Origin: Orlajensenia stereocauli
GTDB lineage: Bacteria > Actinomycetota > Actinomycetes > Actinomycetales > Microbacteriaceae
NCBI RefSeq assembly: GCF_039548895.1
Contig: NZ_JBCLVG010000001.1
Direction: 5' to 3' (one strand)
Length of the DNA: 64,000 bases
Under the pieces are notes generated by a model. That model made no database searches, was not told the origin of the DNA, and saw nothing but the letters and a program-made list of their open reading frames with translations. Below are positions 8,899 through 19,644 of the stretch, in pieces. A program made the translations under genes and the position numbers. The number at the start of each line of letters is the position of its first letter. Position 1 is the first letter of the stretch.

Positions 8899-10011
8899 AT
8901 GACCGGAACCACCCCCCTCGCCGAGCTCTCAGCAGCCGGCGTCAGCATCTGGCTCGACGACCTCTCGCGCGAGCGCATCACGTCGGGCGGCCTCAAGAAG
9001 CTCATCGAGGAGAAGAACGTCGTGGGCGTCACCACGAACCCGACGATCTTCGCCGGAGCCCTCGCCAACGGCCACGCCTACGAGGCGCAGGTCGCCGAGC
9101 TCGCCGCTCGCGGCGCATCGGTCGACGAGGCCGTCTTCGAGATCACGACGGATGACGTGGCCAACGCCTCCGACATCTTCCGTGCCGTGTACGACGCCAC
9201 GGACGGCGTCGACGGCCGCGTCTCGATCGAGGTCGAGCCCGGCTTCGCCCACGACGCCGCGAAGACCATCGAGCAGGCCAAGCAGCTCTGGGCCAAGGTC
9301 GACCGCCCCAACGCGATGATCAAGATCCCGGCAACGGTCGAGGGCCTCGAGGCCATCACCGAGGTCATCGGGTCCGGCATCAGCGTCAACGTCACCCTGA
9401 TCTTCAGCCTCGAGCGTCACCAGGCCGTCATCGCGGCCTACATCGCCGGACTCGAGAAGGCCCAGGCCGCGGGCATCGACCTCTCGACCATCCACTCCGT
9501 CGCCTCCTTCTTCGTGTCGCGCGTCGACACCGAGATCGACAAGCGCCTCACCGCCATCGGCACCGACGAGGCCCTCGCACTCAAGAGCAAGGCCGGCGTC
9601 GCCAACGCCCAGCTGGCGTACGAGCTCTTCAAGGACGAGTTCGCCACCGACCGCGCCCAGAACCTGCTCCGGGCCGGCGCCAACGTGCAGCGCCCGCTGT
9701 GGGCGTCGACCGGTGTCAAGGACCCGTCGCTGCCCGACACCCTCTACGTGACGAACCTCGTCGCACAGGGCGTCGTCAACACGATGCCCGAGAAGACGAT
9801 GGAGGCCACCTTCGACCACGGAGTCATCGAGGGCGACACCGTCAGCGGCTCGTACGACGCCGCCCGTGACATCCTCGACCAGCTCGAGGGACTCGGCGTC
9901 TCCTACGACGAGGTGACCGCCCTGCTCGAGAAGGAGGGCGTCGAGAAGTTCATCGTCTCGTGGGGCGAGCTGCTCGAGACCGTGAAGGCAGCTCTCGAGG
10001 CCGCGAAATGA
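8899..10011 (+). CDS. tal: Transaldolase
   Basis: Moves dihydroxyacetone units between sugar phosphates (sedoheptulose-7-P and glyceraldehyde-3-P). The 370-residue protein has the N-terminal WLDDLSRERI and VVGVTTNPTIF blocks, the Schiff-base lysine region MIKIPAT, and SVASFFVSRVD. This longer actinobacterial type resembles the N-terminal half of fused transaldolase/phosphoglucose isomerase enzymes. A clear AAGGAGAA precedes the ATG. Its stop overlaps the pgi start (ATGA), so the two are co-translated. Confidence 0.97.
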   Translation: MTGTTPLAELSAAGVSIWLDDLSRERITSGGLKKLIEEKNVVGVTTNPTIFAGALANGHAYEAQVAELAARGASVDEAVFEITTDDVANASDIFRAVYDATDGVDGRVSIEVEPGFAHDAAKTIEQAKQLWAKVDRPNAMIKIPATVEGLEAITEVIGSGISVNVTLIFSLERHQAVIAAYIAGLEKAQAAGIDLSTIHSVASFFVSRVDTEIDKRLTAIGTDEALALKSKAGVANAQLAYELFKDEFATDRAQNLLRAGANVQRPLWASTGVKDPSLPDTLYVTNLVAQGVVNTMPEKTMEATFDHGVIEGDTVSGSYDAARDILDQLEGLGVSYDEVTALLEKEGVEKFIVSWGELLETVKAALEAAK

Positions 10012-11609
10012 GCTTCCGCATCTCGGTGAGCGGAGCCGCAGCCGAGGCCGTGCGCGCGCACGTCCCGACCCTCGTGAAGGATCTCGTCGCCTCGGGCATC
10101 ACCGGCTTCGACGCCGCCCTCTGGGGACCGGATGCCGAAGCCGAGTCCGCGAAGCGTCTCGGCTGGACCGAGTCGGTCGCGGTCTCCCGCCCGCTCGTCG
10201 AGGAGATCAACGCCCTGCGCGATGAGCTCCACGCCGCCGGTGTGCGCCACATCGCCCTCGCCGGAATGGGCGGATCGTCGCTCGCCCCAGAGGTCATCAC
10301 CAACACGGCCCGCGTCGACCTCACCGTGCTCGACTCCACCGAGCCCGGCCAGGTGCTGAGCGCCCTCGGCGACCGCCTCGCCGAGACCGCCCTCGTCGTG
10401 TCGTCGAAGTCGGGATCGACCACCGAGACCGACAGCCAGCGCCGTGCCTTCGAGCAGGCGTTCACGGCCGCGGGCATCGACCCGCTCACCCGCATCATCG
10501 TGGTGACCGACCCCGGGTCGCCCCTCGACAAGAACGCCCGCGAGACCGGCTACCGCGTCTTCAACGCCGACCCCAACGTGGGCGGCCGCTACTCGGCGCT
10601 CACGGCCTTCGGCCTGGTGCCGAGCGGCCTCTCGGGCGTCGACATCGGCGAGCTCCTCGACGAGGCCGAGACCATCTCGCTCAGCCTCGCGATCGACGAC
10701 GAGTCGAACCCCGGTCTCATCCTCGGGGCCGCCATCGCCGGCACCTCTCCCCTGCGCGACAAGCTGGGCATCATCACCGATGGCACCCACATCGTCGGCT
10801 TCGGCGACTGGGCCGAGCAGCTCATCGCCGAATCGACGGGCAAGCTCGGCAAGGGCATCCTGCCCGTCGTGCTCGAGAAGGACGCGCCCGAGCTGAAGGA
10901 TGAACTCGCCGACCTGCAGCTGGTGCGCCTAACCGACGACGCCGGAGACGACGTGTTCGTCGACGGCGCCGACGAGATCCGCGTGAGCGGCACCCTCGGC
11001 GCGCAGTTCCTGGTCTGGGAGTACGCCACGGCCGTCGCCGGTCGTCTCCTCGGCATCAACCCCTTCGACCAGCCCGACGTGGAGTCCGCGAAGATCGCCA
11101 CCCGCGCCCTGCTCGACGCCCGTCCGGCTCCCGAGCCCGCAGCGTTCGTGACCGGCGGCATCGAGGTGCGCGGCACGCCCGACGTCATCGGCGCATCGAA
11201 CGATCTGGTGTCGGCCATCGAGGTCCTCCTCGAGGAGGTCGGCGACGACGGCTACATCGCCATCCAGGCCTACGTCGACCGTCTCGCCCTCCCGCAGCTC
11301 ACCGAGCTGCGCGCGATCCTCGCCGAGCGCTCCGGCCGCCCGGTGACCTTCGGTTGGGGACCGCGCTTCCTGCACTCGACCGGTCAGTTCCACAAGGGCG
11401 GTCCGGCCGTCGGCGTCTTCCTGCAGATCACGCAGAACCCCGTCGAGGACCTCGAGATCCCGGGCATCCCGTTCACGTTCGGCGAGCTCATCCAGGCGCA
11501 GGCCATCGGTGACGCCAGCGTGCTGGCCGACCACGACCGGCCCGTGCTGCGCCTGAACCTGACGAACGCCGCCGCGGACACCGCAGCGCTGTTCGACGCG
11601 ATCCGCTAG
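10008..11609 (+). CDS. pgi: Glucose-6-phosphate isomerase
   Basis: Interconverts glucose-6-P and fructose-6-P, feeding Zwf just downstream. The 533-residue protein has two SIS-type sugar isomerase regions with GMGGSSLAPEV near residue 85 and SKSGSTTET near 130, and late blocks GWGPRFLHSTGQFHKGG. The ATG at 10008 overlaps the tal stop; an upstream ATG in frame (9960) would lie inside tal and is rejected. Sequence type matches the isomerase half of Tal-Pgi fusions rather than the E. coli enzyme. Confidence 0.95.
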   Translation: MSFRISVSGAAAEAVRAHVPTLVKDLVASGITGFDAALWGPDAEAESAKRLGWTESVAVSRPLVEEINALRDELHAAGVRHIALAGMGGSSLAPEVITNTARVDLTVLDSTEPGQVLSALGDRLAETALVVSSKSGSTTETDSQRRAFEQAFTAAGIDPLTRIIVVTDPGSPLDKNARETGYRVFNADPNVGGRYSALTAFGLVPSGLSGVDIGELLDEAETISLSLAIDDESNPGLILGAAIAGTSPLRDKLGIITDGTHIVGFGDWAEQLIAESTGKLGKGILPVVLEKDAPELKDELADLQLVRLTDDAGDDVFVDGADEIRVSGTLGAQFLVWEYATAVAGRLLGINPFDQPDVESAKIATRALLDARPAPEPAAFVTGGIEVRGTPDVIGASNDLVSAIEVLLEEVGDDGYIAIQAYVDRLALPQLTELRAILAERSGRPVTFGWGPRFLHSTGQFHKGGPAVGVFLQITQNPVEDLEIPGIPFTFGELIQAQAIGDASVLADHDRPVLRLNLTNAAADTAALFDAIR

Positions 11610-11624
11610 TCGCGAAGGAGCAGT

Positions 11625-13166
11625 ATGAACCCCGCTGACGTGTCAGCCGAGCACAACCCCCTGCGCTCGCCCAACGACTACCGCCTGAACCGCATCGCCG
11701 GTCCGAGCGCGCTCATCATCTTCGGCGTGACGGGCGACCTGTCGCGCAAGAAGCTGATGCCGGCCGTCTACGACCTGGCCAACCGCGGCCTGCTTCCTCC
11801 CGGATTCGGTCTCGTCGGGTTCGCCCGGCGCGACTGGGAGGACCAGGACTTCATGGAGATCGTGCATGAGTCTGTGAAGAAGTACGCGCGCACGGAGTTC
11901 CGCGAGGAGGTCTGGACGCAGCTCGCCCAGGGCATCCGTTTCGTGCCGGGCACCTTCGACGACGACGCGGCATTCGAGACCCTGAAGGAGACCCTCGCCG
12001 AGCTCGACACCGAGCGGGGAACGATGGGCAACCACGCGTTCTACCTCTCGATCCCGCCGAATGCCTTCCCCAAGGTGACTGAGCAGCTTCGTCGCTCCGG
12101 GCTGGCCAAGCCGGCGGACGGCGAGTGGCGACGGGTCGTCATCGAGAAGCCGTTCGGTCATGACCTGACATCCGCCCGCGAACTCAACGAGATGGTGGCG
12201 TCGGTGTTCCCGGCTGATGCCGTGTTCCGCATCGACCACTACCTCGGCAAGGAGACAGTGCAGAACATCCTCGCGCTGCGCTTCGCCAACCAACTCTACG
12301 AGCCCATCTGGAACGCCAACTTCGTCGACCACGTGCAGATCACGATGGCCGAGGACATCGGTGTCGGCGGCCGGGCCGGCTACTACGACGGCATCGGCGC
12401 TGCCCGCGACGTCATCCAGAACCACCTCCTCCAGCTGCTGGCCCTGACCGCCATGGAGGAGCCCATCTCCTTCGAGGCATCCGCTCTCCGCACGGAGAAG
12501 GAGAAGGTGCTCTCGGCCGTGCGTCTGCCCGCCGACCTCTCGAAGTCGACCGCGCGCGGTCAGTACTCCGGCGGGTGGCAGGGTGGCGAGAAGGTGCTCG
12601 GCTTCCTCGAGGAGGACGGGATGAACCCCGAGTCCACCACCGAGACCTACGCCGCCCTCAAACTCGAGATCGGCACACGCCGCTGGGCCGGGGTCCCGTT
12701 CTACCTTCGGGCGGGCAAGCGCCTCGGCCGTCGCGTCACCGAGATCGCCGTGGTGTTCAAGCGGGCTCCGCAACAGCTCTTCGCCGACAGCCAGACCTCG
12801 CAGCTCGGCCAGAACGCCCTCGTCATCAGGGTGCAGCCCGATGAGGGCGTGACGATCCGCTTCGGCTCGAAGGTTCCCGGCGCCGGCATGCAGGTTCGCG
12901 ACGTCACCATGGACTTCGGCTACGGCCACGCCTTCACCGAGGCGAGCCCCGAGGCCTACGAGCGCCTGATCCTCGATGTGCTCCTCGGCGACCCGCCCCT
13001 CTTCCCGCGTCAGGAGGAGGTCGAGCTGTCCTGGAAGATCCTCGACCCGATCGAGGAGTTCTGGGAGACCCAGGGCCAGCCTCAGCAGTACAACCCGGGC
13101 ACCTGGGGACCAGACGAAGCCGATGAACTACTGGCCCGCGACGGCCGCACCTGGAGGCGTCCATGA
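11625..13166 (+). CDS. zwf: Glucose-6-phosphate 1-dehydrogenase
   Basis: First oxidative pentose phosphate step, glucose-6-P to 6-phosphogluconolactone with NADP. The 513-residue protein has the nucleotide-binding GVTGDLS (34-40), IEKPFG (173-178) and the substrate-binding RIDHYLGK (202-209) motifs. AAGGAG lies upstream of the ATG. Its stop overlaps opcA (ATGA), whose product is needed for its activity in Actinobacteria and cyanobacteria. Confidence 0.98.
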   Translation: MNPADVSAEHNPLRSPNDYRLNRIAGPSALIIFGVTGDLSRKKLMPAVYDLANRGLLPPGFGLVGFARRDWEDQDFMEIVHESVKKYARTEFREEVWTQLAQGIRFVPGTFDDDAAFETLKETLAELDTERGTMGNHAFYLSIPPNAFPKVTEQLRRSGLAKPADGEWRRVVIEKPFGHDLTSARELNEMVASVFPADAVFRIDHYLGKETVQNILALRFANQLYEPIWNANFVDHVQITMAEDIGVGGRAGYYDGIGAARDVIQNHLLQLLALTAMEEPISFEASALRTEKEKVLSAVRLPADLSKSTARGQYSGGWQGGEKVLGFLEEDGMNPESTTETYAALKLEIGTRRWAGVPFYLRAGKRLGRRVTEIAVVFKRAPQQLFADSQTSQLGQNALVIRVQPDEGVTIRFGSKVPGAGMQVRDVTMDFGYGHAFTEASPEAYERLILDVLLGDPPLFPRQEEVELSWKILDPIEEFWETQGQPQQYNPGTWGPDEADELLARDGRTWRRP

Positions 13167-14128
13167 TCGTCGACCTGCCCGACACCACCACGAGCGGCAT
13201 CTCGAAGGCGCTCGTGAAGATCCGTGAAGAGGGCGGCGCCGTCGCCCTCGGGCGCGTGCTCACCCTGGTGATCGCCTCTGACGAGTCGATCACCGAGGAG
13301 GCCATCGAGGCCGCCAACGACGCATCGCGCGAGCACCCCATGCGGGTCATCGTCATCTCGACGGATCCGGATGTCGCTCCCGGCGCTACTCCCGGCCTCG
13401 ATGCCGAGATCCGCGTCGGCGGCGACGCCGGCGCCAGCGAGGTCGTGATCCTGCGCCCGACCGGCGACACGGCGAAGGACGAGCAGAGCCTCATCATGGG
13501 ACTGCTCCTGCCCGATGCCCCCGTCGTCGTCTGGTGGCCGGGGCGCGCGCCCGAGGTTCCAGGCAAGTCTCCGCTCGGCCTGATCGCGCTCCGCAGGATC
13601 ACGGATGCGACCCGTCGCCACGCCGATCCGCAGCTCGCCCTCGAGGCCTGCGCGAAGAACTACACGCCGGGTGACACCGACTTCGCGTGGACGCGCGTGA
13701 CACTGTGGCGTGCCCAGCTCGCCGCCGTGCTCGACCAGCCGCCGTACGAGAACGTCACCGGCGTTCAGGTCTCCGGCTCGGCCGACTCCCCGTCGACGAC
13801 GCTGCTGGCCGCCTGGCTGCACCTCGCGCTGCAGGTGCAGACCGACTACGAGCTCACGGGTGCCGAGAGCTCGCAGGGCATCCACGGGGTGCGCCTGTTC
13901 CGTGGCGACGACTCGATCGACCTCGTGCGCACGCACGGGGGCGTCGCGACGCTCACCCAGCCCGGCCAGCCGACGCACGACGTGGCGCTCGCGCGCCGCA
14001 ACCTGCGCGACTGCCTCGCGGACGAGCTGCGCAGGCTCGACCCCGATGAACTGTATGGTGAGGTCATCACGGGTGGACTGGCCACCCTGGGCGCCCCGAG
14101 CGCGATCACGGAGGGCCCCCTCGCATGA
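13163..14128 (+). CDS. opcA: Glucose-6-phosphate dehydrogenase assembly protein OpcA
   Basis: OpcA promotes oligomerisation and activation of Zwf. The 321-residue protein begins MIVDLPDTTTSGISKAL and has the family blocks ARE-type HPMRVIVIS and DAPVVVWWPGRAPEVPGKSPLG, followed by SSTTLLAAWL-like SPSTTLLAAWLHLAL. It overlaps zwf and pgl by ATGA at both ends, which argues for tightly matched production of the three proteins. Confidence 0.96.
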   Translation: MIVDLPDTTTSGISKALVKIREEGGAVALGRVLTLVIASDESITEEAIEAANDASREHPMRVIVISTDPDVAPGATPGLDAEIRVGGDAGASEVVILRPTGDTAKDEQSLIMGLLLPDAPVVVWWPGRAPEVPGKSPLGLIALRRITDATRRHADPQLALEACAKNYTPGDTDFAWTRVTLWRAQLAAVLDQPPYENVTGVQVSGSADSPSTTLLAAWLHLALQVQTDYELTGAESSQGIHGVRLFRGDDSIDLVRTHGGVATLTQPGQPTHDVALARRNLRDCLADELRRLDPDELYGEVITGGLATLGAPSAITEGPLA

Positions 14129-14892
14129 CCAACGAACGCCGCGTCCTGGTGCACGCCGACACGGAGTCGCTCGCGGCATCCGTCGCCGCGCGCTTCATCA
14201 CGAAGACCGTCGACATCCTCGATGACCAGGCCACGGCGAACGTGGTCCTCACGGGCGGTCGCGTCGGCACGGCCGTCCTCGCCGCCATCAACGCCAGCCC
14301 GGCGCGTGACACCATCGACTGGTCGCGGGTGAGCTTCTGGTGGGGCGACGAGCGCTGGCTCCCGGCCGGCGACGCCGAGCGCAACGACCAGCAGGCTCGC
14401 GACGCCCTGCTCGACCACATCAGCGTTCCCGCCGAGAACGTGCACCCCTACCCGACGTCGGATTCCGGTATCAGCCTCGACGACGCCGCACTGCAGTATG
14501 CGGCGGAGCTCGAGGCCAACGGAGACGGGGAGGGTGCTCCCCGGTTCGACATCACCTTCCTCGGTGTCGGACCCGACGGCCACATCGCGTCGCTGTTCCC
14601 GCACCGCTCGGGCATCAGCATCGAGGACCGCTCGGTCATCCCCGTGCGCAACTCCCCCAAGCCGCCTGCCGAGCGTCTGAGCCTCACCCGCCCGACCCTC
14701 AACTCCTCGGAGCGGGTCTGGATGGTGCTCTCCGGCGCCGACAAGGCGTCGGCCCTGGGCCTGGCCCTCGCCGGTGCCGCTCGCGACGAGGTGCCCGTCG
14801 CCGGCATCAAGGGTCGCAAGCGCACGGTGTTCTTCGTCGACGCGGATGCAGCATCCGAGGTTCCCGAGAACCTCATCGCGCCCAGCTACTGA
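14125..14892 (+). CDS. pgl: 6-phosphogluconolactonase
   Basis: Hydrolyses 6-phosphogluconolactone, the product of Zwf, to 6-phosphogluconate. The 255-residue protein of the NagB-like family shows LTGGRVGTAVL, the conserved FWWGDERWLP (about residues 71-80) and LGVGPDGHIASLFPH. Last gene of the pentose phosphate operon, starting by ATGA overlap with opcA and followed by a strong terminator. No gnd gene is present in the window. Confidence 0.96.
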   Translation: MTNERRVLVHADTESLAASVAARFITKTVDILDDQATANVVLTGGRVGTAVLAAINASPARDTIDWSRVSFWWGDERWLPAGDAERNDQQARDALLDHISVPAENVHPYPTSDSGISLDDAALQYAAELEANGDGEGAPRFDITFLGVGPDGHIASLFPHRSGISIEDRSVIPVRNSPKPPAERLSLTRPTLNSSERVWMVLSGADKASALGLALAGAARDEVPVAGIKGRKRTVFFVDADAASEVPENLIAPSY

Positions 14893-14915
14893 GCCGCCGC
14901 GCACCATGCGCATAC

Positions 14916-14953
14916 GAAGAAGGGCCGCATCCGATCGGATGCGGCCCTTCTTC
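14916..14953. terminator. Perfect bidirectional terminator between pgl and rbpA
   Basis: A 38-bp perfect palindrome (19 bp per arm) that starts GAAGAAGGGCCGCATCC and ends with its complement. It lies 23 bp after the pgl stop and 17 bp after the convergent rbpA stop. The A/T-containing outer arms make it usable in both directions. Confidence 0.85.
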
Positions 14954-14970
14954 GTGTGCCTGTGCTGGAG

Positions 14971-15336
14971 CTACTCGGCGGCAGCCGTGCCGCGACGCAC
15001 GCGCAACTGCTGCAGCGCCTCGTCGAGCAGCTGCTCGGCCTCCTCCTCGGTGCGACGTTCCTTCACGTACGCGAGATGGGTCTTGTAGGGCTCCATCTTG
15101 GCGACGAGAGGAGGGTTCTCCTTGTCGCGGCCGGCGGGAAGGCCGGAGGACGGGGAGTCGATCGTCTCGGGGATCTCCTCCGCCGGGAGATTCGCGGCGA
15201 AGTGCCGCACAGTCTCGTTTCCGAGGGCGTCCCAGTACGACACGGCCACGCGCTCGGCGTGGAAGCCGCGGTCCTGTTCGCCCATGGGGCCCGCGCCGAC
15301 GCGAGAGCCGCGGATCGCGCTACCACCTGATGCCAT
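14971..15336 (-). CDS. rbpA: RNA polymerase-binding protein RbpA
   Basis: Actinobacteria-specific factor that binds RNA polymerase and the principal sigma factor and helps open-complex formation. The 121-residue protein begins MASGGSAIRGSRVGAGPMGE, with the RbpA core (FHAERVAVSYWDALGNE, then PEEIPETIDSPSSGLPAG-like) and the C-terminal sigma-interacting helix rich in Glu and Arg. AAGGA sits 6-7 nt before the ATG. It follows secG by 36 nt and may be co-transcribed. Confidence 0.95.
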   Translation of the reverse strand: MASGGSAIRGSRVGAGPMGEQDRGFHAERVAVSYWDALGNETVRHFAANLPAEEIPETIDSPSSGLPAGRDKENPPLVAKMEPYKTHLAYVKERRTEEEAEQLLDEALQQLRVRRGTAAAE

Positions 15337-15372
15337 TGTGTGTCCTTAGATCCGTGAAGAGAGTGGTGACGC

Positions 15373-15624
15373 TCAGGCGCCGGTTTCGAACTTCGTGATG
15401 AGGCCGAGAACGACGATCGCCGAGATCCAGACCAAGCCGAGGATGACGGTGATGCGGTTCAGGTTGCGCTCTGCCACCCCGGATGCTCCGAGGTTGGAGG
15501 TCACGCCGCCACCGAACATGTCGGAGAGACCGCCACCGCGACCCTTGTGCAGCAGGATGAGCAGGGTGAGCAGGAGGCTCGTCAGGCCCAGGATGACCTG
15601 GAGTACGACCTGGAGGATGTCCAC
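15373..15624 (-). CDS. secG: Preprotein translocase subunit SecG
   Basis: Small membrane subunit of the SecYEG channel. The 83-residue form starts VDILQVVLQVILGLTSLLLT, has two hydrophobic helices and the family loop LHKGRGGGLSDMFGGG between them. I chose the GTG at 15624 (AAAGG six nt upstream) over an ATG at 15687, because the longer form would begin inside the tpiA terminator and span the -10 box. secG downstream of the gap-pgk-tpiA genes is typical of Actinobacteria. Confidence 0.93.
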   Translation of the reverse strand: MDILQVVLQVILGLTSLLLTLLILLHKGRGGGLSDMFGGGVTSNLGASGVAERNLNRITVILGLVWISAIVVLGLITKFETGA

Positions 15625-15674
15625 GGAAAACCTTTCGAAGATCGGCGCGACGAAGCGCCGGAAGAACTCAGGCC

Positions 15675-15680
15675 AGTATA
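15675..15680 (-). promoter_or_regulatory. Probable -10 box of secG
   Basis: TATACT on the minus strand just beyond the tpiA terminator and 51 nt before the secG GTG. No clear -35; the upstream position is occupied by the terminator stem. Confidence 0.4.
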
Positions 15681-15686
15681 ACGGCA

Positions 15687-15724
15687 CGCGGCGGGCGGCC
15701 CGGGAACCCGGACCGCCCGCCGCG
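15687..15724 (-). terminator. Terminator of the gap-pgk-tpiA operon
   Basis: Arms 15687-15698 and 15713-15724 are perfectly complementary 12-mers, with partly self-complementary sequence between them. It begins 8 nt after the tpiA stop. Confidence 0.75.
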
Positions 15725-15732
15725 TTCGATCG

Positions 15733-16511
15733 TTACAGGCCGACGTGCTGCTTGAACCGCGAGATGCTGGCGAACTCGTCGAGGTCGAGGCTCGCGCCTC
15801 CGACGAGGGCACCGTCGACGTTCGGCTCGCGCATGAAGCCGGCGATGTTCGCCGCCTTCACCGAGCCTCCGTAGAGGATGCGGGTCTTCGCTGCGACGTC
15901 GTCTCCGAGGAGCTCGACGAGCACGGCTCGCAGTGCCGCTGCCACCTGTTCGGCCTGGTCGGGCGTCGCCGCCTGGCCGGAGCCGATGGCCCAGACCGGC
16001 TCGTACGCCACGACGATGTCAGCCGCGCTGGTGACGCCGGCGAGGGCTGCACGCAGCTGGGCGACGGGCACGGCGCTGGGGCCGTGGATCTCGAGGTCCT
16101 CCGCGGTCTCGCCGACGCAGATGATCGGGACCAGGCTGTGGCGGAGAGCCGCCTGCACCTTGGCCGCGACGACCTCATCGGTCTCGTTGTGCAGGGTGCG
16201 TCGTTCGGAGTGACCGATGATGACGTAGCTGCACTCGAGCTTCGCGAGGAAGGCGCCGGAGATCTCACCGGTGTACGCACCGGAGTCGTGGGCGGACAGA
16301 TCCTGGGCGCCGAAGGCGATCGGGAGCTTGTCACTGGCCACGAGGGTCTGCACGCTGCGCAGGTCGGTGAACGGCGGGAAGACCGCCACCTCGACGCCGG
16401 CGAAGTCGTGCTTGGCGTCGTCGAGGCTCCACGCGAGCTTCTGCACGAACGCGATCGCCTGCAGGTGATCGAGGTTGAGCTTCCAGTTGCCCGCGATCAG
16501 CGGGGTGCGGT

Positions 16512-16521
<10 letters not shown>
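15733..16521 (-). CDS. tpiA: Triosephosphate isomerase
   Basis: Interconverts dihydroxyacetone phosphate and glyceraldehyde-3-P. The 262-residue TIM barrel has AGNWKLN with catalytic Lys14, VIIGHSERR (His near 100) and the active-site loop AYEPVWAIGSG with the catalytic Glu. Its ATG overlaps the pgk end by 10 bp. Last gene of gap-pgk-tpiA. Confidence 0.98.
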
Positions 16522-17726
<1,205 letters not shown>

Positions 17727-17734
17727 GCCAGCCC

Positions 17735-18742
<1,008 letters not shown>

Positions 18743-18836
18743 GAATGACTCCTGTTGCAGATGGCGCGAGATGCGCGTATTTGATGGTGAACAGAACCGG
18801 ACTACGGTGTCCCGGGTCGCCAGGACGACCCATCCG

Positions 18837-19463
18837 CTATGACAGTAGCAGCAGGCCCGAGGTCTTCTCTCGCGCGGTCACGAAGCGCTGCTCGACGTTC
18901 GCCCAGTCGGCGATGTTCCAGAACGCCTTGACGTAGTCGGCGCGCACGTTCTTGTAGTCGAGGTAGTAGGCGTGCTCCCAGACGTCGAGCATGAGCAGCG
19001 GAATCGTGCCGGCGGGGAAGTTGGCCTGCTGGTCGAAGAACTGCACGATGATGAGGCGCTGGCCGATGGAGTCCCAGGCGAGAACCGACCATCCGGAGCC
19101 CTGGACGCCGAGCGCCGTGGCGGTGAAATGGGCCTGGAACTTGTCGAAGGAGCCGAAGTTGTCGTCGATCGCTGCAGCGAGCTCGCCCGTGGGCTTGTCG
19201 CCGCCGTCCGGCGAGAGGTTGGTCCAGAAGATCGAGTGGTTCACGTGACCGCCGAGGTTGAACGCGAGGTCCTTCTCGAGCTTGTTCACGTTCGCGAGGT
19301 TGCCGCTGTCACGGGCCTCGGCGAGCTGCTGCAGGGCGGTGTTCGCGCCGGTCACGTAGGCCTGGTGGTGCTTCGAGTGGTGCAGCTCCATGATGGTGCC
19401 GCTGATGCTCGGCTCGAGGGCCGAGTAGTCGTAGGCGAGTTCCGGCAGCGTGTAGTCAGCCAT
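18837..19463 (-). CDS. sodA: Superoxide dismutase, Fe/Mn type
   Basis: Detoxifies superoxide in the cytosol. The 208-residue protein begins MADYTLPELAYDYSALEP and has all four expected metal ligands: His in MELHHSKHH, His in GGHVNHSIFW, and Asp and His in DVWEHAYYLDY. GGHVNHSIFW with GVQGSGW (glycine-gln pattern) favours manganese, but this cannot be settled from sequence alone. AGGAGG lies 13 nt before the ATG, longer than usual. Confidence 0.97.
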   Translation of the reverse strand: MADYTLPELAYDYSALEPSISGTIMELHHSKHHQAYVTGANTALQQLAEARDSGNLANVNKLEKDLAFNLGGHVNHSIFWTNLSPDGGDKPTGELAAAIDDNFGSFDKFQAHFTATALGVQGSGWSVLAWDSIGQRLIIVQFFDQQANFPAGTIPLLMLDVWEHAYYLDYKNVRADYVKAFWNIADWANVEQRFVTAREKTSGLLLLS

Positions 19464-19490
19464 GTGCGTTGTTCATCCTCCTAGTGGAGC

Positions 19491-19509
19491 CACGCGCGTC
19501 GCGCGTGGC
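19491..19509. terminator. GC-rich hairpin between whiA and sodA
   Basis: CCACGCGC-GTC-GCGCGTGG, an 8-bp perfect stem with a 3-nt loop, 28-46 nt upstream of sodA. It may end the whiA transcript or form part of the sodA leader; the sequence does not decide. Confidence 0.35.
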
Positions 19510-19644
19510 GATCGAGGTGCCCGTGAGGGCGACTTTTCCAGTCTAGTGACGGCAACCATCGTGGCCCGCGAATGCTTCCCGGGGTTGACACATGCCGACG
19601 TCTGCGCGCCGACGTCGACCGTCTGACGTTCCGTCGTCCTGAGG

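Noticed and set aside
15373..15687. Longer SecG starting at ATG 15687
   Set aside because: The start would be in the tpiA terminator stem and the extension is not SecG-like.
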